Origin: Streptomyces lomondensis
GTDB taxonomy: Bacteria > Actinomycetota > Actinomycetes > Streptomycetales > Streptomycetaceae
Assembly: GCF_014651035.1 (NCBI RefSeq)
Contig: NZ_BMWC01000004.1
Span: 62,001-126,000 of the forward strand
DNA length: 64,000 bases
Direction of reading: 5' to 3'
Shown here: positions 49,747-59,633 of the stretch, piece by piece
Numbering within the stretch: the first letter of the stretch is position 1
How the letters are laid out: every line of letters begins with the position of its first letter
The notes under the pieces: generated by a model
What the model was told of the DNA's origin: nothing
The model's input: the letters and a program-made list of their open reading frames with translations, nothing else
Database searches by the model: none
Program-made: the position numbers and the translations under genes

Positions 49747-50760
49747 TCACGCCCGCTGACCGAACAGCTCCCGCAGCACGTCCTCCATCGTCACCAGCCC
49801 GGCCAGCCGCCCGTCCGCCCCGAGGACCGCCGCGAGATGCGTACGGCTGCCCCGCATCGCCGTCAGGACGTCGTCCAGCGGTGTGCGCTCCCGCACGCGC
49901 GCGATGGGCCGCATGTCCCGCAGCCGGAACGGCACACCCCGCCCGGCGGCGTCCAGGGCGTCCTTCACGTGCAGATACCCCACGATCCGGCGCCCCTCGT
50001 CCACCACCGGGAAGCGGGAGAACCCGGACTCGGCCGACAGCCGCTCCAGCTGCTCCGGAGTGACACCCACGCGCGCGTACACCACGCGTTCCAGCGGCAG
50101 CACCACGTCCCGCACCGGACGGCGGCCCAGCTCCAGCGCGTCGTGCAGCCGCTCCTGGGCGCGGTCGTCGATGAGGCCGGCCTCGGTGGAGTCCTTCACG
50201 ATCTGCGCTATCTCCGCGTCCGAGTACGAGGCGGCGACCTCCTCCCGGGCCTCCACGCGCAGCAGCTTCAGCAGCGCGTTGGCGAAGGCGTTCACCGTGA
50301 AGATCACCGGCCGCAGAGCCCGGGACAGGGCCACCAGGGGCGGCCCGAGCGTCAGCGCGCTGCGCACCGGCTCCGCGAGCGCGATGTTCTTCGGCACCAT
50401 CTCGCCGAGCAGCATGTGCAGGTACGTCGCCAGGGCCAGCGCGATCACGAAGGACACCGCGTGACCCGCGCCCTCGGGCACGCCCACCGCGTGGAACACC
50501 GGCTCCAGCAGGTGCGCGATGGCCGGCTCGGCGACCACGCCCAGCACCAGCGTGCACAGCGTGATGCCGAGCTGGGCGGCCGCCATCAGCGCGGACACGT
50601 GCTCCAGGCCCCACAGCACGCTCTTCGCGCGCCGGTCGCCCCGGTCGGCGTACGGCTCGATCTGGCTGCGGCGCACCGAGATCAGCGCGAACTCGGCGCC
50701 GACGAAGAAGGCGTTCACGACCAGCGTCGCCAGACCGATCAGCAGCTGTACGGCGGTCAC
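49747..50760 (-). CDS. CNNM/DUF21 membrane protein with CBS pair (short form)
   Basis: A 337-aa membrane protein of the hemolysin C/CorC/CNNM family, linked in relatives to Mg2+ or metal export. Residues 1-190 form the DUF21 membrane domain (four hydrophobic segments, with HMLLGEMVPKNIALAEP), and residues about 205-330 a CBS pair (YLHVKDALDA ... RTHLAAVLGADGRLAGLVTMEDVLRELFG). The C-terminal CorC/HlyC domain found in the upstream paralogue is absent. Its ATG overlaps the paralogue's stop (ATGA), so the two probably form a coupled heteromeric unit. Confidence 0.87.
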   Translation of the reverse strand: MTAVQLLIGLATLVVNAFFVGAEFALISVRRSQIEPYADRGDRRAKSVLWGLEHVSALMAAAQLGITLCTLVLGVVAEPAIAHLLEPVFHAVGVPEGAGHAVSFVIALALATYLHMLLGEMVPKNIALAEPVRSALTLGPPLVALSRALRPVIFTVNAFANALLKLLRVEAREEVAASYSDAEIAQIVKDSTEAGLIDDRAQERLHDALELGRRPVRDVVLPLERVVYARVGVTPEQLERLSAESGFSRFPVVDEGRRIVGYLHVKDALDAAGRGVPFRLRDMRPIARVRERTPLDDVLTAMRGSRTHLAAVLGADGRLAGLVTMEDVLRELFGQRA

Positions 50761-52097
50761 AGCTGGACCCCCTTCTCGTCGGGCTTCTCGTCGTCCAGGG
50801 GCGCGGACAGCAGGACCCGAGCCGCCCGGCGGCCCGTGGCGTCCAGGACCTCCATCCGCCAGCCGGCGACCTCCAGCCGGTCACCGGCGGCCGGTATCCG
50901 GCCGAGCACCGTCGCCACCAGCCCGGCGAGCGTCTCGTACGGCCCTTCCGGCGCGCGCAGCCCGACGCGCTCCAGATGGTCCACGCGCGCGGAGCCGTCC
51001 GCCGAGTACAGCGCGTGGCCGGCCTCGTCCGTGCCGGCCGGCGCGAGATCCGGCAGCTCGTGCGGGTCGTGCTCGTCGCGCACCTCGCCGACGACCTCCT
51101 CGACGATGTCCTCCAGGGTGGCCACGCCCGCCGTGCCGCCGTACTCGTCGATCACGACGGCCATCGTGCGCTTGCCGGAGAGCCGGTCCAGGAGGCGGTC
51201 GACGGTGAGCGTCTCCGGGACCAGCAGCGGCTCGCGCATCAGCTCGGAGACGAAGATCCGGGTCCGGCGCTCGGCCGGTACGGCCAGCACGTCCTTGACG
51301 TGCGCCGTCCCGACGACCGAGTCGAGCGTGCCGCGGTAGACGGGGAACCGGGACAGGCCGGTCGCCCGGGTCGCGTTCGCCACGTCCTCCAGGGTCGCCT
51401 GCACCTCCAGGGCGACGACCTGCACCCGGGGCGTCATCACGTTCTCAGCGGTCAGGTCGGCGAGGTTCAGCGTCCGCACGAACAGCTCGGCGGTGTCGGC
51501 CTCCAGGGCGCCCTCCTTGGCGGAGTGCCGGGCGAGCGCCGCCAGCTCCTGCGGCCCGCGCGCCGAGGCCAGCTCCTCGGCGGGCTCCACGCCGATCCGG
51601 CGCACGACCCGGTTCGCCGTGTTGTTGAGGTGGGTGATGAAGGGCCGGAACGCGGCGCTGAACCAGCGCTGGGCGTTGCCCACGGTCTTGGCGACGGTCA
51701 GCGGCGAGGAGATCGCCCAGTTCTTCGGCACCAGCTCGCCGACGACCATCAGGAACACCGTCGACAGGGCCGTCCCGAGCACCAGCGCGAGGCTGTGCGA
51801 CGCCGAGCGCGAGACGCCGAGGTGCTCCAGCGGCCCGGCGATCAACGCGGCGATCGACGGCTCGGCGAGCATGCCGACCACCAGGTTGGTGACGGTGATG
51901 CCGAGCTGCGCCCCAGAGAGCTGGAAGGTCAGGTTCCGTACGGCCTTCAGCGCGCCCTGCGCGCCCCGCTCACCGCGCTGCGCCGCCCGCTCCAGCTCGG
52001 CGCGCTCGACCGTGGTGAGGGAGAACTCGGCCGCCACGAAGGCACCGCAGGCGAGCGAGAGCAGGATCGCCGTGAACAGGAGGAGCACTTCGGTCAT
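50757..52097 (-). CDS. CNNM/DUF21 membrane protein with CBS and CorC domains
   Basis: A 446-aa paralogue of the downstream gene. It has a DUF21 membrane domain (residues 1-195, with MVVGELVPKNWAISSP), a CBS pair (about 210-335, ending DEYGGTAGVATLEDIVEEVVGEVRDEHD) and a transporter-associated CorC/HlyC domain (about 350-430, AGWRMEVLDATGRRAARVLL). Metal transport or its control is the likely role. ATG 52097 has an excellent binding site GGGGGTGA with seven-base spacing, but the leader can fold so that this site is paired. It starts a two-gene operon. Confidence 0.88.
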   Translation of the reverse strand: MTEVLLLFTAILLSLACGAFVAAEFSLTTVERAELERAAQRGERGAQGALKAVRNLTFQLSGAQLGITVTNLVVGMLAEPSIAALIAGPLEHLGVSRSASHSLALVLGTALSTVFLMVVGELVPKNWAISSPLTVAKTVGNAQRWFSAAFRPFITHLNNTANRVVRRIGVEPAEELASARGPQELAALARHSAKEGALEADTAELFVRTLNLADLTAENVMTPRVQVVALEVQATLEDVANATRATGLSRFPVYRGTLDSVVGTAHVKDVLAVPAERRTRIFVSELMREPLLVPETLTVDRLLDRLSGKRTMAVVIDEYGGTAGVATLEDIVEEVVGEVRDEHDPHELPDLAPAGTDEAGHALYSADGSARVDHLERVGLRAPEGPYETLAGLVATVLGRIPAAGDRLEVAGWRMEVLDATGRRAARVLLSAPLDDEKPDEKGVQL

Positions 52098-52105
52098 CGG
52101 TTCAC

Positions 52106-52133
52106 CCCCGTTCCATGGTTCTCCAGAACGGGG
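52106..52133 (-). promoter_or_regulatory. Leader hairpin pairing the CNNM ribosome binding site
   Basis: On the minus strand CCCCGTTC (52133-52126) pairs perfectly with GAACGGGG (52113-52106); the latter includes most of the GGGGGTGA binding site of the gene starting at 52097. The loop holds GGAG and an ATG opening a four-codon ORF that ends in the binding site. Confidence 0.55.
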
Positions 52134-52281
52134 CCGGACGCGCGGTGTCGCGGACTGGGAGGCTCGCCCATGGGCGGACGCTCACAACCTTTCATACAGA
52201 ACCGAGTGGCCATCCCAGGGTAAAGGATGGGCAAAGTCCTCCTGTCGGGATGCTCAGGGCCCACCGCGACGCCCTCGACAC

Positions 52282-52707
52282 CTAGTCGGTGAGCGGCTTC
52301 ACCCAGCGGCGCCACTGCTCCTCGGGCGCGTACCCGGCGGCGCCCCACGCGTGGTGCGCGGTCTCGTTGCGTGTGAGCACCATCGCGTCCGCGCGCCGCC
52401 CGCCGAGCCGTACGAACCGCTCCTCGGCGGCGGCGAGCAGCGCGGACCCGATCCCCTGGCGGCGCTGGTCCGGATGCACGGCCAGCCGGTACAGATGGCA
52501 GCGCCAGCCGTCGAACCCCGCGATGACCGTGCCGACCACCTCGCCGTCCCGCTCGGCGAGGATCAGGGCGTCCGGGTCGCGCTCCACGAGCCGCTCCACA
52601 CCACCCCGGTCGTCGCTGATGCTCGTGCCCTCGGCGGCCACCTTCCAGAAGGCCAGCACGGTGTCGAGGTCCTCGGGCGTCGCGGCCCGGATACGCAGCT
52701 CCGTCAT
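52282..52707 (-). CDS. GNAT-family N-acetyltransferase
   Basis: A 141-aa single-domain acetyltransferase. Motif A, VHPDQRRQGIGSALLAAAEERF (residues about 80-101), is the acetyl-CoA pyrophosphate loop; LILAERDGEVVGTVIAGFDG is the preceding beta-strand pair. Substrate unknown. ATG 52707 is chosen; the frame extends upstream without conservation. It starts seven bases after the LLM oxidoreductase stop on the same strand, so the two are likely co-transcribed. Confidence 0.85.
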   Translation of the reverse strand: MTELRIRAATPEDLDTVLAFWKVAAEGTSISDDRGGVERLVERDPDALILAERDGEVVGTVIAGFDGWRCHLYRLAVHPDQRRQGIGSALLAAAEERFVRLGGRRADAMVLTRNETAHHAWGAAGYAPEEQWRRWVKPLTD

Positions 52708-52714
52708 GCGGTGA

Positions 52715-53653
52715 TCACACCACGCGCGCCCGGCCGCGACACGCCTTTTCACGATGTGGACGGCAGGCCCCGCGCACCCGCTCCATGATCGGCGCGAACG
52801 CCTCCATGCAGGGCTCCAGGACCGTGAAGTACGTGAATCCGTAGCGCTCGCGCCGGGCCAGGACCTGCTCCGTCAGCTCGTCCAGGGTGCCGACCAGGGT
52901 GATGGGAAGATCCAGCACCTGTTCCACCGTCATGTCCGGTACCAGTTCCAGGAACGGCTGCACCGCGGCCTCGCGGTCCTCGGTGCCGATCACCATCTGG
53001 AGCAGCAGGTTGAACTCGGGCGGCTCCTCGCGGTGCGCCGCGAACTTCCGGTACCGCGCCACGCGCTCGTCGAGTTCCTCCGCGGTGATCGGCGTCAGCT
53101 GCCCGCTCGTGCTGCCCGGCGCCGTACGCGCCCCGGTGAACGCCGCGATGTCGGCGTGCTCCGCGCTCAGCCGCAGTATGCGGTCACCGTTCCCGCCGAT
53201 CAGCAGCGGCACCCGCGGCCGCTGCGCCGCCCGCGGCTGGTGGTCCTCCGAGCCCAGCAGACGCGTGAGCTCCTCGACCGTGCGCCGCAGATGGTCCACC
53301 CGTTCGCCCGGGGAGCCGAACGGCAGCCCGGCCGACTCGTGCTCCGCGCGTACATAGCCGGTGCCGAGGCCGAGCTCCAGCCGGCCGCCCGTCAGCGCGT
53401 CCGTCGTCGCCACCTCGCGGGCCAGCAGCGCCGGGTTCCAGAAGCCCGCGTTGAGCGTGAAGGTGCCCAGCCTCGGGCGCTCGGTCGCCTCGGCGGCCGC
53501 CACGAGCGCGGGGAAGGGCGCGGGCATGCCCAGATGGTCGGGAACCAGGATCACGTCGTAGCCCAGCTCCTCGGCCCGGCGGCACTTGGCGCGCCACTCC
53601 TCGGCGGACGCGGGTTCGAGCAGGTTGACCCCGAAGCGGAACGGACGCGGCAT
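52715..53653 (-). CDS. LLM-class F420-dependent oxidoreductase
   Basis: A 312-aa luciferase-like TIM-barrel enzyme. VNLLEPASAEEWRAKCRRAEELGYDVILVPDHLG at the N-terminus, the LTGGRLELGLGTGYVRAEH segment near residue 92 and VPLLIGGNGDRILRLSAEHAD near 148 are typical of F420- or FMN-dependent members. In Streptomyces F420 is common. Substrate unknown. ATG 53653 has a GAGGAGAG site. It lies 46 bases after the MacB-like ABC genes on the same strand. Confidence 0.85.
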   Translation of the reverse strand: MPRPFRFGVNLLEPASAEEWRAKCRRAEELGYDVILVPDHLGMPAPFPALVAAAEATERPRLGTFTLNAGFWNPALLAREVATTDALTGGRLELGLGTGYVRAEHESAGLPFGSPGERVDHLRRTVEELTRLLGSEDHQPRAAQRPRVPLLIGGNGDRILRLSAEHADIAAFTGARTAPGSTSGQLTPITAEELDERVARYRKFAAHREEPPEFNLLLQMVIGTEDREAAVQPFLELVPDMTVEQVLDLPITLVGTLDELTEQVLARRERYGFTYFTVLEPCMEAFAPIMERVRGACRPHREKACRGRARVV

Positions 53654-53699
53654 GAACTCTCCTCACGCGTAAGCGACTTGAGTGCCCGCCGCGATTCCA

Positions 53700-56267
53700 T
53701 CACTCGTGCGCGATGGCCGCCAGCACGTTCATGCGGGAGGCACGCAACGCCGGCAGCAGCGCCGCCACCACCCCGATCACCGCCGAGCCGATCACCACCG
53801 CGACGATCGTGACCCACGGGATCGCGAGGGCCGCCATCCCCTGGAGCGCGAGCACCTGCTGTGTGCACAGACCCCACACCAGCCCCAGCGCGAGCCCCAG
53901 GACCGCGCCGAACACCGCGATCACCACCGACTCCAGCCGGATCATCCGCCGCAGCTGACGCCGGGCCAGGCCGATCGCCCGCAGCAGCCCGATCTCCCGC
54001 GTCCGCTCGACGACCGACAGCGCGAGGGTGTTGACGACACCCAGCACCGCGATGATGATCGCCAGCCCCAGCAGCGCGTACACGAGGTACAGCAGGACGG
54101 CGATCTGGTCGTGGACCAGCTGCTTGTAGTCGGCCAGGTCGCGCACCTGCACCTGCGGATACGGGTCCAGGGTCGCCTCCAGGCCCGCGCGCAGCTCGTC
54201 GTCGCTAGTGCCCGGGGCGGCGTTGACGTACAGCGCGGAGTCCTGCCCGCCCGGCGCGTACCGCTCCAGCGTGCCGAGTCCGAAGTACAGCCCGCCCTGC
54301 GTCCCGAAGCCCTCGGCGGAGTCCTGGTCGGTGAGGGCGCCGACCGTCAGGTCGGCCGAGCGTCCGCCCTGGAACTCCACCGGGACGGTGCTGCCCACCC
54401 GTACCCCGTGGTCGCGTGCGAAGTCCCGGTCCATGGCCAGGCGCCCGTCCGCGAGCGCCGCCGCCGAGTTCCCTTGCGTGTAGGTGATGTTGGCGACCTC
54501 GTCGAGCCGCGGATCGTAGCCCGCCGCGGTCGTCTCCACGCGGTCGCCGTCCGGCAGCCGCACCGCGACCGGCGTGAACCGCCCCCGCACCACGAGGCCG
54601 ACGCCCTCGGTGTCCCGCACCTCGTCGGTGACCTCCCGCGGGAACGGCAGGAAGTTGGTGTTCTGGATGACGAAGTCGGCCCCCAGGGTCTTGTCGATCT
54701 GCTGGTCGAACGACCTGGTCATCGACTCGCTCGCCACCGACATGCCGCCCACCAGGGCGAGGCCCACCATCAGCGCGGCCGCGGTGGCGCCCGTACGGCG
54801 GGGATTGCGCAGGGCGTTGCGCTGGCTCATCCGGCCGATCGACCCGAACAGGGCGGGGAAGGCCCCGCCGAGCACGCGGATCACCGGGCGCACCAGCAGC
54901 GGGCCGGCGATCACGGTCGCGATCAGGGTCAGGACGACACCGAGGCCCAGCAGGGACGCCGCCGACGAGGTCCGCTCGGACACCGCGCATCCCACGAGCG
55001 CCGCCGCTCCGGCCGCCCCGACGACCGCGCCCGCCACCGCGCGCACCCGCAGCGGCCGGCCCACCCCGGCGACCTCGGCATCCGCCAGCGCGGCCATCGG
55101 CGAGACACCCGCGGCCCGCCGCGCCGGAAGGTACGCGGCGACGAAGGTGACGCCCAGACCGACCCCGTACGCCGCCACGGGCGTCACCCAGCCGATGACC
55201 ATCTCGTCGGCGGCGATGTTCATGCCGAGCAGGCCCATCAGCTCGATGAGCCCGGCCGCGAGCCCGATGCCCACGGCGAGCCCCAGCGTGGAGCCGACCA
55301 GACCGAGCAGGAGAGCCTCGGTCAGCACCGAGCGGCGGACCTGGCGCCGGTCGGCGCCGAGCGCGCGCAGCAGGCCCAGCTCCCGGGTGCGCTGCGCGAT
55401 GAGCATGGAGAAGGTGTTGACGATCAGGAACACGCCGACCAGCACGGCCACCCCGGCGAAGCCGAGCATCACGTACTTGATGACGTCGAGGAACCCGCCG
55501 AGCTGCTCGACGTCCGACTTGGCCTGCTCGTCGGCCGTCCTGAAGTCGTAGGTCTGCGCGCCGAGCGCGGCGGCGACGCGCTGCTTGAGCTGCTCGTCAC
55601 TGACCCCCTGCGCCGCGTCGACCGAGATGGTGGTGGCGGCCCGCGGGTCGCCCAGCAGTTTCGTCCGCGCGGTGGACGGGTCGAGGAAGACCAGTGCGGC
55701 GCCGGGGTTGGTGGTGGTGAACGTGACGATGCCGACGACCCGGACCTGGAACGACCCGGGCGGCGCGATCACGGTGAGGCTGTCGCCGATCGCCACGTCC
55801 TTGCGGCCGGCGGTCTCCGAGTCGAGCAGCGCCTCGCCGGGCCCTCGCGGGGCGTGGCCGGAGGTCAGCTCCACGGGGCTGCGGTCGTTCGGGTTCCAGG
55901 CGTTGCCGAGCGTGGGTGCCCCGGTGGTCGGGCCCACCGGCTCGTTGTTCTCGTCGGCGACCGTGAGGCCGTCCACGTCCACCTCGGCGCGTGCCGCCGC
56001 GACCCCGTCGATCTGCCGCACGCGTTCGGCGAGCGCGGCCGGCAGGGTGGCCGTCCGGCCCGAGGGCACCGCTTCGTCGAGGCCCTCCTTCGGGCTCACC
56101 GTGACATCGGCGGCGGTGGAGGCGAACAGCCGGTCGAAGGTGCGGCTGACGGTGTCCGAGAAGATCAGGCTCCCCGTGACGAACGCGACGGACAGCAGGA
56201 CGGCGAGCGCGGAGAGCAACAGCCGCCCCTTGTGCGCCAGGAAGCTCCTCAGGGTCGCCTTGAGCAC
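53700..56267 (-). CDS. FtsX/MacB-like ABC transporter permease (duplicated)
   Basis: An 855-aa membrane protein with two FtsX-type modules. Hydrophobic segments lie near residues 15-37, 265-290, 310-345, 355-385, then 430-450 and 490-515, and three more at the C-terminus near 720-850 (VNTLALSVVERTREIGLLRAIGLARRQLRRMIRLESVVI, a characteristic FtsX signature). Two large extracytoplasmic domains sit between. Relatives export lipids, peptides or regulate envelope enzymes. Start ATG 56267, four bases after the ATPase gene stop at 56272. No third component is adjacent. Confidence 0.88.
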   Translation of the reverse strand: MLKATLRSFLAHKGRLLLSALAVLLSVAFVTGSLIFSDTVSRTFDRLFASTAADVTVSPKEGLDEAVPSGRTATLPAALAERVRQIDGVAAARAEVDVDGLTVADENNEPVGPTTGAPTLGNAWNPNDRSPVELTSGHAPRGPGEALLDSETAGRKDVAIGDSLTVIAPPGSFQVRVVGIVTFTTTNPGAALVFLDPSTARTKLLGDPRAATTISVDAAQGVSDEQLKQRVAAALGAQTYDFRTADEQAKSDVEQLGGFLDVIKYVMLGFAGVAVLVGVFLIVNTFSMLIAQRTRELGLLRALGADRRQVRRSVLTEALLLGLVGSTLGLAVGIGLAAGLIELMGLLGMNIAADEMVIGWVTPVAAYGVGLGVTFVAAYLPARRAAGVSPMAALADAEVAGVGRPLRVRAVAGAVVGAAGAAALVGCAVSERTSSAASLLGLGVVLTLIATVIAGPLLVRPVIRVLGGAFPALFGSIGRMSQRNALRNPRRTGATAAALMVGLALVGGMSVASESMTRSFDQQIDKTLGADFVIQNTNFLPFPREVTDEVRDTEGVGLVVRGRFTPVAVRLPDGDRVETTAAGYDPRLDEVANITYTQGNSAAALADGRLAMDRDFARDHGVRVGSTVPVEFQGGRSADLTVGALTDQDSAEGFGTQGGLYFGLGTLERYAPGGQDSALYVNAAPGTSDDELRAGLEATLDPYPQVQVRDLADYKQLVHDQIAVLLYLVYALLGLAIIIAVLGVVNTLALSVVERTREIGLLRAIGLARRQLRRMIRLESVVIAVFGAVLGLALGLVWGLCTQQVLALQGMAALAIPWVTIVAVVIGSAVIGVVAALLPALRASRMNVLAAIAHE

Positions 56268-56271
56268 GGGG

Positions 56272-57087
<816 letters not shown>

Positions 57088-57195
57088 GGCCGCCTCCTTG
57101 AGGATCTGCGTCAGGACCTCCTGGCTCTACCCGAGGGTAATGTGACCCGGCCCACACTCGGTATCCTCCGTGGGGCGGACTCCGCCCTTGCCGGT

Positions 57196-57218
57196 GCTAG
57201 CGTCTCCGCGCTAGCGTC
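57196..57218. promoter_or_regulatory. Candidate operator of the RHH-Fic pair
   Basis: GCTAGCGTC occurs at 57196-57204 and 57210-57218, a 14-base repeat whose cores (GCTAGC) are palindromes. The right copy contains TAGCGT, a likely -10 seven bases before the ATG at 57224, so a bound RHH protein would block transcription. Confidence 0.45.
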
Positions 57219-57223
57219 GTGGT

Positions 57224-57463
57224 ATGGCGAAGACCCAGCTGAACGTGCGAGTCGACGAGGGCACCGCCCGCGCCGCCCGCGAACGCGCCCTGGCCCGCGG
57301 GATGAGCGTCAACCGCTACATCGAGGAGCTGGTCAGACAGGACACCGGCGAGGTCGGCCACACGTTCGTGGAGGCCGCCGCCGACTTCATGAAGCAGTAC
57401 GAGTCCGTCTTCGCCGAGGAGTTCGGCCCGGACCGTGAGGGCACGCGCGAAGGTCGCCACTGA
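57224..57463 (+). CDS. Ribbon-helix-helix (Arc-type) protein, putative antitoxin
   Basis: A 79-aa DNA-binding protein: a beta strand TQLNVRVDEGTARAARERALARGMSVNRYIEELVRQ (residues about 4-39) is the ribbon-helix-helix, and the acidic C-terminal tail (FVEAAADFMKQYESVFAEEFG) could contact a toxin. It is directly followed by a Fic-like gene, the usual antitoxin-toxin order. The start ATG 57224 follows a TAGCGT -10 by seven bases, so leaderless. Autoregulation through the repeats upstream is likely. Confidence 0.82.
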   Translation: MAKTQLNVRVDEGTARAARERALARGMSVNRYIEELVRQDTGEVGHTFVEAAADFMKQYESVFAEEFGPDREGTREGRH

Positions 57464-57467
57464 ACCG

Positions 57468-57842
57468 TTGAACAACCTCGAGATCGACCTCGCCTGGCTG
57501 CTGATGCTCGCCGAGCAGAAGACCCCCGGGGACCCCCAGGTCACCGACTGGGGAGCCCTCGTCGCCGCCGTCGCACGCCATCAGGCCCGGATATTCGACG
57601 TCCCCGTCTACGACAGCCCGCACGCCCGCGCCGCCGCGCTGCTCCAGCTCCTCATCCACGTCCCCGCGCTGGAACGCTCCAACGCGCTGTTCGCCTCCGC
57701 CGTCGCCTACGCGTACCTCGTCGCCAGCGGCGCCAAGGTCGTCACCTCACCCGAGCAGGTCCGCGACCTCGCCCGGCTGGTCAAGAGCGGCGAGGCGTCC
57801 CTGCGGGACATCGAGCAGGAACTGCGCCAGTGGAGCTTGTGA
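57468..57842 (+). CDS. Fic/Doc-like protein with degenerate active site, putative toxin
   Basis: A 124-aa helical protein of the Fic/Doc type. The family core normally reads HxFx[D/E]GN[K/G]R; here the equivalent is HVPALERSN: the His is kept but the acidic, Gly-Asn and Arg positions are changed (L, ER, N). ASAVAYAYLVASGA after it matches the usual helix. It may therefore be an inactive or altered toxin. TTG 57468 is chosen on homology; GTG 57435 is in frame and would overlap the antitoxin end. No strong ribosome binding site. Its stop abuts the convergent methyltransferase stop. Confidence 0.72.
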   Translation: MNNLEIDLAWLLMLAEQKTPGDPQVTDWGALVAAVARHQARIFDVPVYDSPHARAAALLQLLIHVPALERSNALFASAVAYAYLVASGAKVVTSPEQVRDLARLVKSGEASLRDIEQELRQWSL

Positions 57843-58517
57843 CTAGGTGGTGACCGGGCGCCACGCCGTGCCCAGCACGCAGTACGAGGTGGGCAGCACC
57901 GGCCCCTGCTCCGGCAGCATCATCCGCCGGTAGGGGCCCAGCTCGAACCCGGCGTCCCGCAGCGCCCGCACCGGCTCCCGCGAGAGGTGGCAGCCGCCGT
58001 TCAGCACCGGCCACACCGTCCGGTCCAGCGCGCGCTGTGTGAGCGTCATCGCCCGGCCGCCGCCCCGGCCGTGCTCGAAGAACCGCACCTCACCGCCCGG
58101 CCGCAGCACCCGCCGCAGTTCCCCGAGCGCCCGGGGCACGTCCCGCACACTGCACAGCACCAGCGACACCACGGCCGCGTCGAAGCCCTCGCTCTTGACC
58201 GGCAGCGCCTCGGCCGCCCCCGGCACCACGTCCACGGGCACCTCGGCGCGCAGGGCGGCCTCCACGGCGAGCTGCCGCAGCCGCCGCTCCGGCTCGATGG
58301 CCACGATCTCCGAGACGGTGCCCGGGTAGTGCGCGAAGTTCAGCCCGTTGCCCGCGCCGATCTCGATCACCCGCCCGGACAGCCCGCCGAGCAGTCTCTC
58401 GCGCACCCGGCCCATGCCCAACCGGGTCTCGGCGGTGACGCTGATCCGGGCGTAGTAGCGGGCGAACAGCGGATGGTGCACGGCATCGCGCGGCACCTTG
58501 CCGGAGCGGAGCGGCAT
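57843..58517 (-). CDS. Class I SAM-dependent methyltransferase
   Basis: A 224-aa methyltransferase. Motif I VIEIGAGNGLNF (residues about 50-61), motif II VAIEPERRL (near 72), GFDAAVVSLVLCSV (near 112) and LRRVLRPGGEVRFFEHG (near 134) form the SAM-binding Rossmann fold of the ubiE/SmtA-like group. The substrate-binding end is short and not diagnostic. Start ATG 58517. It is convergent with the Fic-like gene, their stops adjacent. Confidence 0.86.
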   Translation of the reverse strand: MPLRSGKVPRDAVHHPLFARYYARISVTAETRLGMGRVRERLLGGLSGRVIEIGAGNGLNFAHYPGTVSEIVAIEPERRLRQLAVEAALRAEVPVDVVPGAAEALPVKSEGFDAAVVSLVLCSVRDVPRALGELRRVLRPGGEVRFFEHGRGGGRAMTLTQRALDRTVWPVLNGGCHLSREPVRALRDAGFELGPYRRMMLPEQGPVLPTSYCVLGTAWRPVTT

Positions 58518-58733
58518 GGGGACCTCCCTGTCGAGGCGGGCCTAACGCGATTCTCCCCAGCGGAGGCCCGGCGCACCCCTGCCGTCCACCGCGGACGTAT
58601 GCCGCCCGGAGCCCGCCGGCCGAACGCGCCCCCTCCGGACACCCGGCCCGTCGGGCACGGCGGAGTGGGGGGCCGGCAGACCGGCGGCGCCGACCCTGCC
58701 GCCGGTGAGCCGGGCGCCCCCCGGGACGGCCCG

Positions 58734-59633
58734 CTAGGCGAGTTCCGCCGCCAGCAGTTCGGCCGTCCTGGCCACCAGCGGGTTGTCGGCCGGGGCGTCC
58801 TCCTCCGGCTGGGTCGTCAGGACGGACATCACGATCGGCGGACCGTCCGGCGGCCAGGCGATGCCCACGTCGTTGTTGCCGCCGTACCGTCCGCCGCCGG
58901 TCTTGTCGGCGATCAGCCAGTCGGCCGGCAGGGCCTTGCGGAACTTCTCGCCGCTCGTGGTGTTGCGCAGCAGCCAGTCCGTGAGCCGGGCCCGGTCCCG
59001 GGGCGCCAGCGCGTCGCCGAGCACCAGGCGGGCGTAGGTCAGGCCGATGGCGCGCGGGGAGGTCGTGTCGGTCACGCGCCATGGTTCCGCGCTGTTCAGC
59101 TCCGGCTCCCAGCGGTCGAGCCGGGTGACCCCGTCGCCGATCGAGCGGGCGAAGCGCGTGACGGCGGTCGGTCCGCCCAGCTCCTTCAGCAGCAGGTTGC
59201 CCGCGGTGTTGTCGCTGAAGCGGATGGTGGCGTCGCACAGTTCGCCGACGGTCATGCCGGTCGCGACGTGCTTCTCGGTGACCGGGGAGTACCCGGACCG
59301 CGTGACGTAGTGCTGGGTGTAGCGGATGCGCCGGGCCAGGAACTCGCCGTCGCGGTCGAGGTCGCGCAGGACGGCCGCGGCGGCGAGCGTCTTGAACACC
59401 GAGGCCATCGGGAAGCGTTCGTCGGCCCGGTACGCCACCGTCCGGCCGGTGCGCAGATTGCGGGCGTACACCCCGAGCCGGGCCGTGTGCTCCCGCTCGA
59501 TCTCCCTCAGCCGCGCGGTGACGCCACCCGTGGCGGGCAAGGCGTGGGCCGTGCCGCCGCCCAGCGAGAGAGCGGCGGCGGCGCCCAGCACGAGGGCCGT
59601 ACGGCGGGACGGACGCGGGTGTTTCGTGTGCAC
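58734..59633 (-). CDS. Class A beta-lactamase
   Basis: A 299-aa Tat-exported serine beta-lactamase. Signal SRRTALVLGAAAALSLGGGTAHA (about residues 9-31) precedes the catalytic domain. SVFK near residue 78 (Ser70-x-x-Lys73), SDN near 140, EPELN near 176 (Glu166) and DKTGG near 242 (KTG box) are all intact, so it should hydrolyse penicillins. GTG 59633 is chosen because AAGGGA lies upstream; ATG 59657 is in frame. No blaI/blaR or ampR-type regulator is adjacent. It follows bioD by 84 bases on the same strand. Confidence 0.92.
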   Translation of the reverse strand: MHTKHPRPSRRTALVLGAAAALSLGGGTAHALPATGGVTARLREIEREHTARLGVYARNLRTGRTVAYRADERFPMASVFKTLAAAAVLRDLDRDGEFLARRIRYTQHYVTRSGYSPVTEKHVATGMTVGELCDATIRFSDNTAGNLLLKELGGPTAVTRFARSIGDGVTRLDRWEPELNSAEPWRVTDTTSPRAIGLTYARLVLGDALAPRDRARLTDWLLRNTTSGEKFRKALPADWLIADKTGGGRYGGNNDVGIAWPPDGPPIVMSVLTTQPEEDAPADNPLVARTAELLAAELA

